The translations under genes and the position numbers were made by a program. A stretch of 64,000 nucleotides of DNA, from assembly GCA_905221605.1 (NCBI GenBank), contig CAJNDS010000258.1:338001-402000 (forward strand). Reading direction: 5' to 3'. The stretch comes from Symbiodinium natans (taxonomy: Eukaryota > Sar > Dinophyceae > Suessiales > Symbiodiniaceae). Shown here piece by piece: positions 47,473 through 57,751 of this stretch; the stretch's first letter is position 1; each line of letters begins with the position of its first letter. The notes beneath the pieces are model-generated. The model worked only from the letters and a program-made list of their open reading frames with translations. It ran no database searches and was not told where the DNA came from.

Positions 47473-47558
47473 AACCTTGGGCACCAAATGAACCCTGAAA
47501 TTGGGATCAGAAACCCTGTGCCCTGTGCTACTACAATCCTATTGGGATATGACCCTAA
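47473..47558. repeat. Second copy of the dispersed unit at 34154
   Basis: ACCTTGGGCACCAAATGA start and TGCTACTACAATCC..GGGATATGACCCTAAA end match the unit at 34154-34238 with substitutions and small gaps. Confidence 0.7.
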
Positions 47559-48494
47559 ATCCATTCTCCGCCTTCCAGTAGAGGAAACGCCACGAGCGCC
47601 CGAGGAAGCTGAACTGCTCTGGCGCCCGGAGCCTGCAAGATTGGGGAGGGTCTACGCGACAGAGAGCCCAGAGTTGCCACTCTTGCATAATGGTGTTGCA
47701 GCTTCTTTTCGTTCTTCCGAAGGGTGCTTAACACGTAGAAGAGAAGCACAGATCCTCAAGTTCGCCTCCAAGAAGTCAATTCCAGAAGTCAATTCCGTGG
47801 CCTGCCCATGCGCAGCATCAGGAAGCGGTCCGACCCGAACATGCGACCCGCACGGCCTCGGGCTGAGCAGAATATTTGGGGGGCTGGGACGCAGGGAGCT
47901 GCTCTCGAACTTCTTGGTTTGGTAATCCTGCAAAATAATGCCTAATTGCAGAAGGCGACAGTTGCGAGCAGGGATGGGCGGATGCAGGGTAGCATCAGCA
48001 CTCGCCGGACAGCCGCGAGCTTCCTGGCAGCTTTGGGGAATCTTGCGGCAACGTTTGCATGCCACGGCCAGTATCGTCCAGGCAGCTGAGGGGCCAAGCG
48101 GAAGCAGTCTGGATCCAGCCCCTCCGTTTCCTGTGCTGTGAGGACAAAAAGTCAAAGCACTGGATGTCCCTTCCGGCCCCCAGTGGCCTGGTGGTACAGG
48201 TGGTTGAGGTGGCCGAATCTCTCTGCTTGCTTTGCGCGATGCGTCAATGTCAACTATCAGTGCGACCTCGCCCTAAGTCAGACGAAAGTTGAAAGTCGAA
48301 AAAGTGCACGTGTGCGTGCTTGTGTTAGGTTCATGTGCTGAGTTGGAGGTGGGAGGGTTGACCTGTCTCGCCTTGATTACCTCGCATATGGAATAAACAC
48401 CAAAAATGTAAATATAAATATGTGCATAGATAATGAGACATATATATATATGTATGTATGTAGTATCGATGGATAGCTGTAGACTTCGACTTGA

Positions 48495-48769
48495 AACCGG
48501 CTTTGAGCGGAGCTTCGGCCACATCGTCGCCGTCCACGGACTTGGAGCGAATCTCCGCGTCTTTGCCTCGGACTTCGGCTTGGGGCCTTTGGCAACCTTC
48601 TCCCTCCACGGGTTTAGGGTTTATAGGGTTTAGGGTTTGGGGTTTGGGCTTTATACAGGGTTTAGGGTATTTAGGGCCCCCCCGCGCTCGGAGCCCGGCC
48701 GATGACGCCCGCTTCGCGCCGCAAGCGCTCTGCCTCCCAGGCGCTCAGGAAGTCCACCGCTTCCTCCTG
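48495..48769 (-). CDS. Two exons joined by a CCCTAAA intron, unknown protein
   Basis: Exon 48769-48678 follows acceptor CCTGCAG and codes QEEAVDFLSAWEAERLRREA then GVIGRAPSAGG, a charged helix. It leaves by a GC donor (GCCCTAAA) into a 74-nt intron (48604-48677) that is nearly all CCCTAAA/CCCTATAAA and ends GTGGAG. The next exon, 48603 to about 48495, is in phase and strongly basic (EKVAKGPKPKSEAKTRRF). Its 3' end is unclear. No family recognised. Confidence 0.55.
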
Positions 48770-48879
48770 CTGCAGGGTGGGGAAGCACATACTAGCACCT
48801 GGAGGACCAGGCTGACCCCAGTCTTGGGAACCCATACCAAAACTGTATATCTATATGTAATAATATAATGGCAAACTAA

Positions 48880-49082
48880 ACAAATAAATGATACAATATG
48901 ATCTCTATATATATATATATATAGATATATACATATGATCAAATAGCAATATATACATATATACATATATACATATATACATATATACAATATATACATC
49001 TATACATATATACATCTATACATCTATACATATATACATATATACATATATACATATACACATACATACATATATGCATCTA
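48880..49082. repeat. AT-rich 10-bp repeat (ATATATACAT)
   Basis: About 200 bases of TATATACATA units with a 10-base step, similar in step and composition to the array at 4486-4587. Confidence 0.9.
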
Positions 49083-49642
49083 ATAATATACCCATGGGTT
49101 TCTGGTGACACTGGATGCTCGCTGATCTGCTCCAAGGACAAGTGACAAAGGCCTTTGAAGCATTGAGCCACTCCGGAAGCGTATCTTGCATCGTCTCCTC
49201 CAATGCCACGGGTTTTAATATGTAAGGGTTTAGGGACCCCTCGCTACCGTAGGAATCAGTTGTTGCTTGAAGAGCGTGCTCACAAGGATTCGAAGACATC
49301 CGTCCAGCACATGCAATTGGAGCGTCCTAGAAGTTGAACAGAGTGTTGATGCTGCTGCTTCCGCGCCCTACTGAACTAGCAATAGCATATACATAGTCAC
49401 CTCAGTTGCCAATTCTTGTATCCGCTTGTTTTTGTTCTGTCCACTTGTCGTGTGATCTGTTCAGGGTTGGATGGCTTAGGATATTGAGGTACGATGCCTT
49501 TACAAAAGGGTCTCTGGTGTCGAGGAGTATAGATGCACAGCCGCTTCAGCCTGCGGCCGACCGGTGCCTGGAGCCGGTATTCCCCTGACACCCTGTGCCT
49601 GCTCCACTCGCCCTCCCAAAAAGACACACCACGGTGCTCTTC

Positions 49643-50446
49643 TCATCGTTTGTGTTTAACGTTTGCGGTGTCCCAAGGCTTCCAAGGCAAGGTGTTCAAG
49701 AAACATCCCCCCCCGGATCCCAAGCGTCCTGGCCTGCAGCGCGAGAACCCCCGCGTCCGACAGGGCTCGGGCCCATTTTCCGTGCACAGCCCCTGCAGCG
49801 GCCTTGAAAAGGGTTCTTCTAGGGCCAACAAGATTTTGGGGGAGCTGAGGGGTGTTGAGCTGGAAATGCGCAGTTGCGTACATTCCGAGCAAAAAGTGGA
49901 ATAGTGCACCCTGACCACCACGCCGAAGCCCACGTGGGGGGCTGACCTAACCCAAGGACAAGCTAGCATCTTTAGGGCCAGCGTGTGTTGGAGAATCAGG
50001 TCTCGGCGTGCTATCCTCCACGCACAACTTTCTGAAGCCGCCGTGCAGCCAGTAAGTGTTCGCAACACTCCGCGTCCGCGCGCCCCATCTCCAACTGCCG
50101 GAGGTACAGGGTCAATGCCTGCACGTCGCAGGGGTTCAGCAACAAAAAACTCATGGAGTCTAAGCGTGCCCTTTACAGTTGAAGAAATCACTACACGTGG
50201 TGCAAAGAAGCGGTAAAGCCCAACATAGCGCAGCTCAACAATCGAACCATGTCCGGTCACGCTCTTGTGCATTGAAGAAGTTAGAGAAAACCGCCCAAGA
50301 AAGCCAGCCCACAGGCTCAAACTGAGAGCCGCAATGGAAGGCCGTGTAGTGAGAGGAACGTGCGACTGCCAAGATCGCACCTGCCAAAGATGCTGCGTCA
50401 GTAGTTTCGCAGGCAGATCCGCGACCGCCAGGCTGTTGTAAACCAT
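49643..50446 (-). CDS. Long open frame, status uncertain
   Basis: 267 codons open without interruption on minus. The sequence (for example LRLHEFFVAEPLRRAG, IVELRYVGLYRFFAPR) shows no recognisable motif, no signal peptide and no compositional bias typical of a repeat. Its length makes pure chance somewhat unlikely in this window, and the strand matches the firm genes. It could be an intronless gene, a retrotransposed fragment or chance. Confidence 0.25.
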   Translation of the reverse strand: MVYNSLAVADLPAKLLTQHLWQVRSWQSHVPLTTRPSIAALSLSLWAGFLGRFSLTSSMHKSVTGHGSIVELRYVGLYRFFAPRVVISSTVKGTLRLHEFFVAEPLRRAGIDPVPPAVGDGARGRGVLRTLTGCTAASESCAWRIARRDLILQHTLALKMLACPWVRSAPHVGFGVVVRVHYSTFCSECTQLRISSSTPLSSPKILLALEEPFSRPLQGLCTENGPEPCRTRGFSRCRPGRLGSGGGCFLNTLPWKPWDTANVKHKR

Positions 50447-50530
50447 CCAGAGCCTGGTTCCCCAAACCCTAAACCCTAACCCCTAACCCCTCAACTATAA
50501 ACCCTAAACCCCAAACCCCAAACCCAGCAG

Positions 50531-50640
50531 ACTGGTCTCCTTATAAACTTCCCGGACGCGCTACTCGGTCTTGCTAACCTCAATTTTCTGAACCCCAAGA
50601 AACCCCAGGGCCAGAAAACCAAGAAACCCGGCCCGGACAG
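50531..50640 (+). CDS. Candidate plus-strand exon, Lys/Pro-rich end
   Basis: A 110-nt exon between acceptor AACCCAGCAG and donor GTGAATG, directly after CCCTAAA-type repeats (50463-50526). It codes TGLLINFPDALLGLANLNFL then NPKKPQGQKTKKPGPD. Both splice signals are clear and the frame is open. It runs against the main gene direction; the minus reading has no good borders. Confidence 0.45.
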
Positions 50641-51463
50641 GTGAATGTGTTTGGAGCAGTCGGCTGCTCCAAGCTTCTAGTTTCTACTGCTTACGGTTAC
50701 AGGGTCCTATTAAAAACCAAAAGGAGAGACAGAGACCAACCCCCCTCAATGGAGGGTCCGGGGGCGGGGGGGGGGGCGGGGATTGAATCAATGGATACCG
50801 AGGGGCGGGGGCGCTGACACCTCTGAGCTCAGAAAGACCCTCATGGCGACTTGGGGGTTGGCTTGCATGCCAGGAGGCGTTCTCCAGCAACGCAGCCCGA
50901 GGGAGGAGAACTCCGTCTCCTTCTCCAAGGGTGTCTTGCTTGTAAGGGATGTAAGGGATAATTCGCACAAGAGCCGCAACCAAGTGACAGGGGCACTGAA
51001 TAAGGAGCGGCCTGGACCTCAGGATTGAGAGCTCCACGGTCAAGATGAGGGATTCTTAATGGCGTCTTGTTTTCAGGGGATTCAGACGAGCCAGCAGGTT
51101 ACGAGTTCTTTCATGCTTCAAGGTCATGATCGGGCGTCTTCAGGGTTCGATGGTGATGTGGCTCGAGACCGCGCTCAACTGCACAAGGTCACTCGAACAC
51201 CTCTCCGAGCCCTCTCTCAGCCCCCGCCTGATGGAGCTGCGATATGGACTCCTGGCGGGACATCTGCACTCTCTGGGATCTCATGCGCCTGGGTTCAAAA
51301 CTCAAAGTTCAGGAAGCCTTAAGTGTTGGACCTCGACTCAGACCTCAGTTATTCACCCGCCGGAAAAAATCTAAAAAAAAACGCCAAAAACCTTCAATCA
51401 AGCCCTAGAGCACCTTAAGCCCACAAAACCCCTCCCCTCCCTACAGCCTATCAAGCCGAAACC

Positions 51464-51494
<31 letters not shown>

Positions 51495-51524
51495 AAAAAC
51501 AACCCCCAAACCCTTGCTCATCAC

Positions 51525-51608
51525 CTAACTCCCTGAACTCTGCCAGATCTTCCCAACTCCCTTTGGGCCCAGTGGCTCGGAGTACCACATCCAGGGGTTC
51601 TGAAGCGC
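51525..51608 (-). CDS. Terminal exon, Trp-rich, unknown
   Basis: After acceptor TTGTCAGCAG the exon reads ALQNPWMWYSEPLGPKGVGK then IWQSSGS and TAG. The sequence GTGATG follows the TAG, so the last codons might instead be the start of an intron. The peptide is protein-like but not assigned. TTTAGGG-type sequence lies upstream at 51700-51735, and a G run at 51659-51676. Confidence 0.45.
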   Translation of the reverse strand, partial: ALQNPWMWYSEPLGPKGVGKIWQSSGS

Positions 51609-51609
51609 C

Positions 51610-52700
51610 TGCTGACAACGCTTTTCGTTGCTTGCCTTATCTTGCCTTCCTTGTGGGGTGGGGGGGGGGGGGGGGGTGGCGGGAGTCTTCTTAGGGGTTT
51701 CTGAGGGTTTAGGGCCTTTTTGGGGTTTAGGGTGCTATCGGGTATGGTTTCGGGGGGTCGGGCAGGCCGCCTCTCCAAAGATGGGGAACAATTAGCCTCA
51801 ACGCGGCTTCAGTGACAGCGTTTAGTGACAGCCCTGAGGTGCAAGCCCTGGCCTTCGCGGCACGCCCGCAGGATGCGTTGACCTATGCTCTCGTCTGGCA
51901 GCATGGCGGGAGAGCACCTCGAAGGCTGAAAGGCTTTTGCTCTGGATTTCAGTGCGATGTATAAGAAAAAACTCGAAAAACCGACCATTGTGAACAAAAA
52001 AAAGACTGCACCGGCGTCGGCACCAGCAAAGTTTGTCCTACGCAGCGCTCCCGCTGAACAGGATGCAGAGGGTCCGTGTAAGCCTTGATCATTGAAGTCC
52101 CTAAACTAGAACCGACTCTTCTTTCCCTCCCAAACCCAACGAAAATTGAACGACCCCCAAACCCTCCCATGAGCACTGAAGAGACCCTGAACCCTTCTCA
52201 ACCCGAGCAGTTTCACAAGTGCAATAATATGATAAATCTGAAGCCGAGCTTCGCGGACACGCAGAGACTTGCACCGCTCGCCGCCAGCGGAGGTGAAGTC
52301 ATGGCTCAAAACCCGAAAGACGAAGCTATGCCAGCCACTGTAAAGCCCAATAAGCCCTGTAAGCCCAATAAGCCTTGAGTCCGCACACCCCCCACCCCCC
52401 GGCAGGCACCGCGGGCTCCACAGGCCGAGCTTTGAACAGACCGCAAGATGGCAAGTTGCGTGGGGCTTCCCATCAGCCACAAAAGTGAGATGAAGCTTAC
52501 TAAGCTCACTATGTAGGTATGGCGACAATTCGAGGGGAAAGAGTGCCAACATGTGCCAACATCAGTTCACGTTCTTTTCGCCGCCTGAAAGGTGCCGAGC
52601 TGCCGAGACGCTTTGCGCAAGTACCCGCAAGCGTCTCAGACATCGGCCGGGAATTGGCGGCTGACGGCGCGCGCCGCCAGATGTGCCCCAAGACGTTGAA
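51610..52700. other. No firm gene
   Basis: Short open frames only. The region lies downstream of the sulfatase gene. Confidence 0.4.
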
Positions 52701-52704
52701 GAGG

Positions 52705-55700
52705 TCACGGTCGTTTCGTGCACGTGTCAATCGCATCGAACTCAAGGTTCTTCTGTGCCTTCATCATCTGAGTGATTTCTATGACTTTTACCTTGGTGAT
52801 GTTCAAGGTATGTAAGGTGGCTCGAAGGACAGCATCCTCCAAGCCAACAGTTGTCCTCGACTCCGGGCTGTAGAACCCATCGGTATCCAGAAAGGGGCCG
52901 AACGTCTTCCTTTTCTTGGACATGTGGCGCGCACACACACACACACGCATGACGAAATTGCACACGGTTTGGTAGTGCACCCACCCCCCCCCACCCCCAG
53001 ACGGAATCCAGAAACTTTGAAATCAATTATCCTCCGTGTTGAACTCTTTGGGGGTTCGGATTAAAGGCTCGTGCTTGCCCTCTTGGCTACTCTGGCACAC
53101 TCTGGAAGACTTGCAAGCTTGGAGGCCTTATAAGGGGGGTAAGCGTTGCAGAGCATTGAAAAAATCCGCCCAGCTTCCCATGTTCGATGGCCACATCACA
53201 AGCCTCCACCCTGGGCTTGCCGCGGTCCGGATAGAAGACGTCCTTGCGTGCTGGCAAGATGTTTTGGGGGGTCACAGAGGCCCGCGATTCGAGGATGTGC
53301 TCTGTTGAGAGCACTTGCAACTCACATGTTGAGACCTACATGCCCCGTATTCTGTACTGAGAAGGTATACCGTTGTGCACGAAGATTTCGTGCACGGCTT
53401 TGACTCTGTATGTAGCCCCATGTGACCAGCCGAGATTTTGGTCAACTTTTCGAGGTCCTCGTTCATGCGCGACAGGGTCGTTCGCATGTATTCGAAGGTG
53501 GAGGCGTACTCGGGATCGCCGGCCAGGTTCCTATGCTCCGTCGGATCATCCCTCACATTCATCAGGCAACCCTCACCTTGGCACTGGGCTTCCGATCAAA
53601 AAAAACGGTGCTGCGAAACCAAGGGGGTCCCCTTTTTTCAGAAGCGAAGGGGTTAAGCCCTGGAGGAACGCCCCATGAGAAGAGGAATTGGATCCGAGCC
53701 ACTGCAATCGACAAGCCTCAGCTGTTGAGTCCCTACACGAAAACCAGGAATGCTGGGTACAGGCAAGAAATGGGACTGCCCATGACGGCCACCTTAACCC
53801 TCCCTCCTGCAAAAAGAAAAGAGTTCGTGCTCCTAACGTGCCCTCGCCCCGAGAGACCACCTCTCGCTGTCCATGACCGTTGGCAGCGCAGAATGGTCCA
53901 GCTTCATCTTTGGCCCGTGTTGACCTAGGGTTAGAAGGGGGGCTCCAGCTTGAGAGTGAGGTCGAGGCAAGCCAGTCAGAAGTCTTAGTCTAGCTTCAAG
54001 CTTACCATAAGAGAGCGTGACTCGCTCGAACATGCAAAGCTTGAACCGCAGCATCCTGCTCAAGTGCGCGTAAGCCCCCTGTAAACCCCAACTCAAAGGT
54101 CGAACCCCAGACTTTAACACAAAGTGCTCCAAAGGCAGGGTGGCTCTGGACGCTCTCCAGCGTGGAGCAGTTGGGATAAACCGGCCCGGTCCAGGCCGCG
54201 ACGGGCTGCTGCGCGATGACCAGCTTGTAGGGCCACATCATGACTGCGTAGGTGCTCAGATGAATGGGCCAAGGTCTGCCATTCCGGTTCTGGAGGATGT
54301 TCTGCCACTGCGGTACGCTCTCTACCGGATACAGTAAGGGAAGGCCTTGTTCCTTCAGCCATACGTTGGCTGCCTCGGCTCGGTGGTCCTTCATCTCCAC
54401 ACCGGCCAGCTCTGTGAGCGTCCCGTACCAGTCTGCGATGTTGATGACGCCCTCAAACTTGGTGCCTCGTCGGGATTCTGGCACAAAGCCGCCAGAGACG
54501 AAAGCATTCGTCCGCAAGCCACCTTCCCAGTCGCTTACCTTGCCTCCTCGCAGCGGGTAGTTTGAACCACCACTGTAGGCATCAATAGAGCCCCCGTTGT
54601 CTGAAGCGAAAATGACAAGCGTGTCCTCATACATGCCCTTGTTCTTCAAAGCTTCAACGACCTTTCCGATGGCATAATCCATGTAAAGAGTCATGGCAGC
54701 ATACAGCCGCCGGTTCTCAGAATCGAATGGCAAGCCACCTGCAGCCTTTACAGCATGGTCAATCTCATGCAGCCATATCTTGGGCACCTGCAGTGGGACG
54801 TGAACCAAATGGAAGGCATAGACAAGAAACAAGGGCTCCTCCACTTTGTGCTCCCGGATGATCTCCAGGACCCTCTCCTTGAAGAGATGCTCTTCATAGC
54901 ATCCCCGATCCGACTCGGGGTCGGCGCATGCAGCTGACAGGGAGATGGCGTCGCGCACAGGGCCAGTGTAGCTTGCGTTGTGCATGGACAGGTCTCTGAC
55001 TTGATTCAAGCACTCATCAACCACGGCATACGTCGGGTCTGGCAACATGTGCCAGTAGTGGTTCGCATGACCGTAGTATCCATACCTCTGGCTGCGGAAC
55101 AAGTCCGAGCCCCTCCGAATCAATCCGAACATCAATCCCAAGTTCACTGGCTCACATGATTTGTGTGGTTGATTGTATATATCATGGCATATATACATTC
55201 TATGATTACATATCTTTGTAGATTATGTTGTACCCTATCCGACTTTCAATCACTGTCCAAGGTGCCAGGTCTCGTAGCCGCGGCCCTTCGGTGTGTGATC
55301 CGGAGTTGCCATCCCCACATCCCACTTCCTCAGAGGGCTGAAGAAAGCACCGCATTTCGTATAAACCCGAAACCCTAAACCCTAAACCCTAAACCCTAAG
55401 AGAAGGAGCTGATGGGAGGCCCAAGCGTGTTGGAGCAGACGGAGGGGGAGAATCTGGTATAACCGGGATCCGAAACCCCCCAAAAAGCTCCCTGCCCTCC
55501 AAGCTTCCCGACCATGTGGGTGCGGTATCCGGCCGAGCGCAGCTTCTCTGCAATCCCGGTCATGTTTCGTGGGATGCCCGAGTAGCCGCTCATGGGGTCC
55601 TGGCACAGCTGCAGTGTATGGGTAGGGTTTAGGGTTTAGGGTTTAGGGTTTAGGGTTTAGGGTTTAGGGTTTAGGGTTTAGGGTTTAGGGTTTAGGGTTT

Positions 55701-57750
55701 AGGGTTTCGGGTTTAGGGTTTAGGGTTTAGCGTTTAGGGTTTAGGGTTTAGGGCTTAGGGCTTAGGGTTTAAGGGACCGAGCTGGGCAACTGGGCCACCC
55801 GGTGCTGTCACTTTCGGATCTCAAGCCGACCGGTGGAACACAGCTTGTGTCCAAGTTTGGGGTAGCAGCACATGGATGTCGAATCAGTGTCCATATATGG
55901 ATACGCAGCCGAGCCACTATTACACTAGAGGGGGATTCTGGGTACTCTGCTTGCCCAAAATGACTTCAGGGGTCCTAATCCAAGTAGTGAAATCCCCCCC
56001 TCCTCGTAGTTCGCGGTCGAAAGCATAACGTCTTGCCTCAGCGGTGTGCCCCGGGCCCTTCAGGCAGACCAAAAAGGTTTAGGAATTAGAGGTAAGGGTT
56101 TTAGGGTTTAGGGTTAGAACTTGTGATGGCCTGGTGTGGGGAGGCAGGGAGGGCGCAGAGGGATCCAAAACAGAACCCCAAGAACACCCACTCTACTCTG
56201 CCATGCTTTGCTCTATCCTCCTTTCTCTTCTGAGACATCCTTGGGGCAGAAAACCCTAAACCCTAAACCCTAAACCCTGAACCCTGAACCCTAAATGATA
56301 TAGGGCTGCTTCTCAAAGCCGGGGCGCTCGATGTTGACGTGCACCGCAAGGCGTCCGGTCTGCAGGGCAGACCGGCTCGGCGAGCAGGTCTTGAAGCCGT
56401 AGTGGCGGCTCAGCCTCGGGTGTTTTTTTGAGGGTGTTTTTTTTTTTGGGGGGAGGGGTCCATCATTTTTATGATATGTTTTCAATATTCTGCGAGTTAA
56501 ACGCTTCGTTTTTTCTCATCTAGACTGCTTTACATTTTTCTATTCTTCAAATCTCATATCATTCTATTGTAGTGGATATTTTCACTCTAATGTGTCTTTT
56601 TGTTTTTGCTCTTCGATTTTGAGACCCAGGATTCCGCTAAACCCAGTAAGGGAAAATGTAAAATATCCCTAGGGCCTACCCGGATGAATTAGTTGCCCTC
56701 GAGAACACGAAGGTCGCTGTAAAAATGAGATGATAGACTTGGCAAAGAAACTTGGGAGCCCAACCCTAAACCCTATAAACCCTAAACCCTACAACTTAAC
56801 GGCTAGCAGGGGCAGATGCTCAGCGCTGGAAACGGGCTTTGAGGCGCTCTCATGCCAAGGGCTTCGCTCCAAAGCTCGGAACTCAATCGCGAGAACATCT
56901 CTGTATCGCGGAGCTTACGACACATTCCGGAAAGGGCCGGAGTTCTCAGGGTTTTTGGGAGTCCATGTAGGGGTTTCAGGTTTTGGAGGAAGGCAAAAAA
57001 GGCGCGCCATACTAAACCGGGGCCCAGGAGCAAGATGCCCTCATCGATGAGCCTGTCCAGTGTGGGCGTGTGCACTTCGGCCTTGCCCTGAAGCTCCTTC
57101 AGGAGTTTTTGCAGGGTGCCTAGGTGGGTTCCCAGGGACTGCAATACTTTCTTAATTAAGGACTATTCCCTACATTATAGTAGGGTTCCTTATAGGGTTT
57201 AAGGGATCTTCCTTAATTCAGGAGTATTGGAGTCTCTGGGTTTAGTGTGGGTTCCTGAGACCCGACGTGTATGTTGATTTGCGTGCGACTGCGAGACAGC
57301 TGGAGTTGCTGAACAGCCTCTCACGAAGCCACTGAATTTCTCAAACTTCCGCTTCTCACTAGACAACCCCTAAACCCTTAACCCGAAAAACCGGGATGAC
57401 CCCAAAGTCGTTCAGTGTAGCACCTCGGGTGAGTCTCCGGTGTCCCTGCGATGGTAACCCAGGTTGCCCCAACCAAAATCATCGGCGAGGAAGAAAACAA
57501 TGTGCGGCTTCCTTGCACCAGTGAATGAGTGTCAGGGCTTCTGAACCTTAAGGAGCTTGAAGTTCGTTGAAGCTTGCTGTGGAATGGCACTAACGCTACG
57601 GGTGCTGGCGACATGGTAAATGGCATGCGCGAAAGTCTGCGGTTACTCTCACGTCTCTGCACTCTCGGACGGCTAAACCCAAAGCCAAACGCAGCCCAGC
57701 TGCTTGCCAGCGGCCAGGCAAAGGGTGGAAAACACAAGCGCCAGCTTCAT
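52705..57750 (-). CDS. Secreted arylsulfatase (type I sulfatase), nine exons
   Basis: Exons: 57750-57701, 57511-57424, 57081-57032, 56414 to about 56306, 55608-55500, 55146-54121, 53576-53427, 53250-53178, 52909 to 52705 or an earlier donor. The protein starts with a signal peptide (MKLALVFSTLCLAAG). Sulfatase motifs follow in order: HIVFFLADDFGWGNLGYHR (metal-binding Asp pair), HTPTLDRLIDEG, CSPSRSALQTGR (Cys that becomes formylglycine, with the active-site Arg), GYRTHMVGK, HVPLQVP, FASDNGG (metal Asp/Asn), NYPLRGGK, DPTEHRNLA, FYPDRGKPRVEACD and FGPFLD. All key residues are present, so it should hydrolyse sulfate esters, probably of external polysaccharides; the substrate is unknown. It resembles N-acetylgalactosamine-4-sulfatase-like enzymes. 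Donors are mixed GT, GC and GA. The exon 4/5 join and the far C-terminus are uncertain. Confidence 0.9.
55623..55770. repeat. TTTAGGG tract (about 21 units)
   Basis: Lies at the 3' end of sulfatase intron 55609-56305, reading CCCTAAA on the coding strand. The 5' end of the same intron carries TTTAGGG (56250-56296 on plus as CCCTAAA), so the intron has inverted telomere-like ends. Confidence 0.97.
56250..56296. repeat. CCCTAAA tract at a sulfatase intron 5' end
   Basis: Six to seven units including CCCTGAA variants, about 10 bases after the end of the CSPSR exon. Confidence 0.95.
57131..57240. repeat. Foldback element inside a sulfatase intron
   Basis: 110-bp inverted repeat with ends CCCAGGGACTGCAATACT and AGTATTGGAGTCTCTGGG; the middle contains CTTAATTAAGGA paired with TCCTTAATTCAG and telomere-like TATAGGGTTTAAGGG. 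It lies in intron 57082-57423. Confidence 0.9.
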
Positions 57751-57751
57751 G

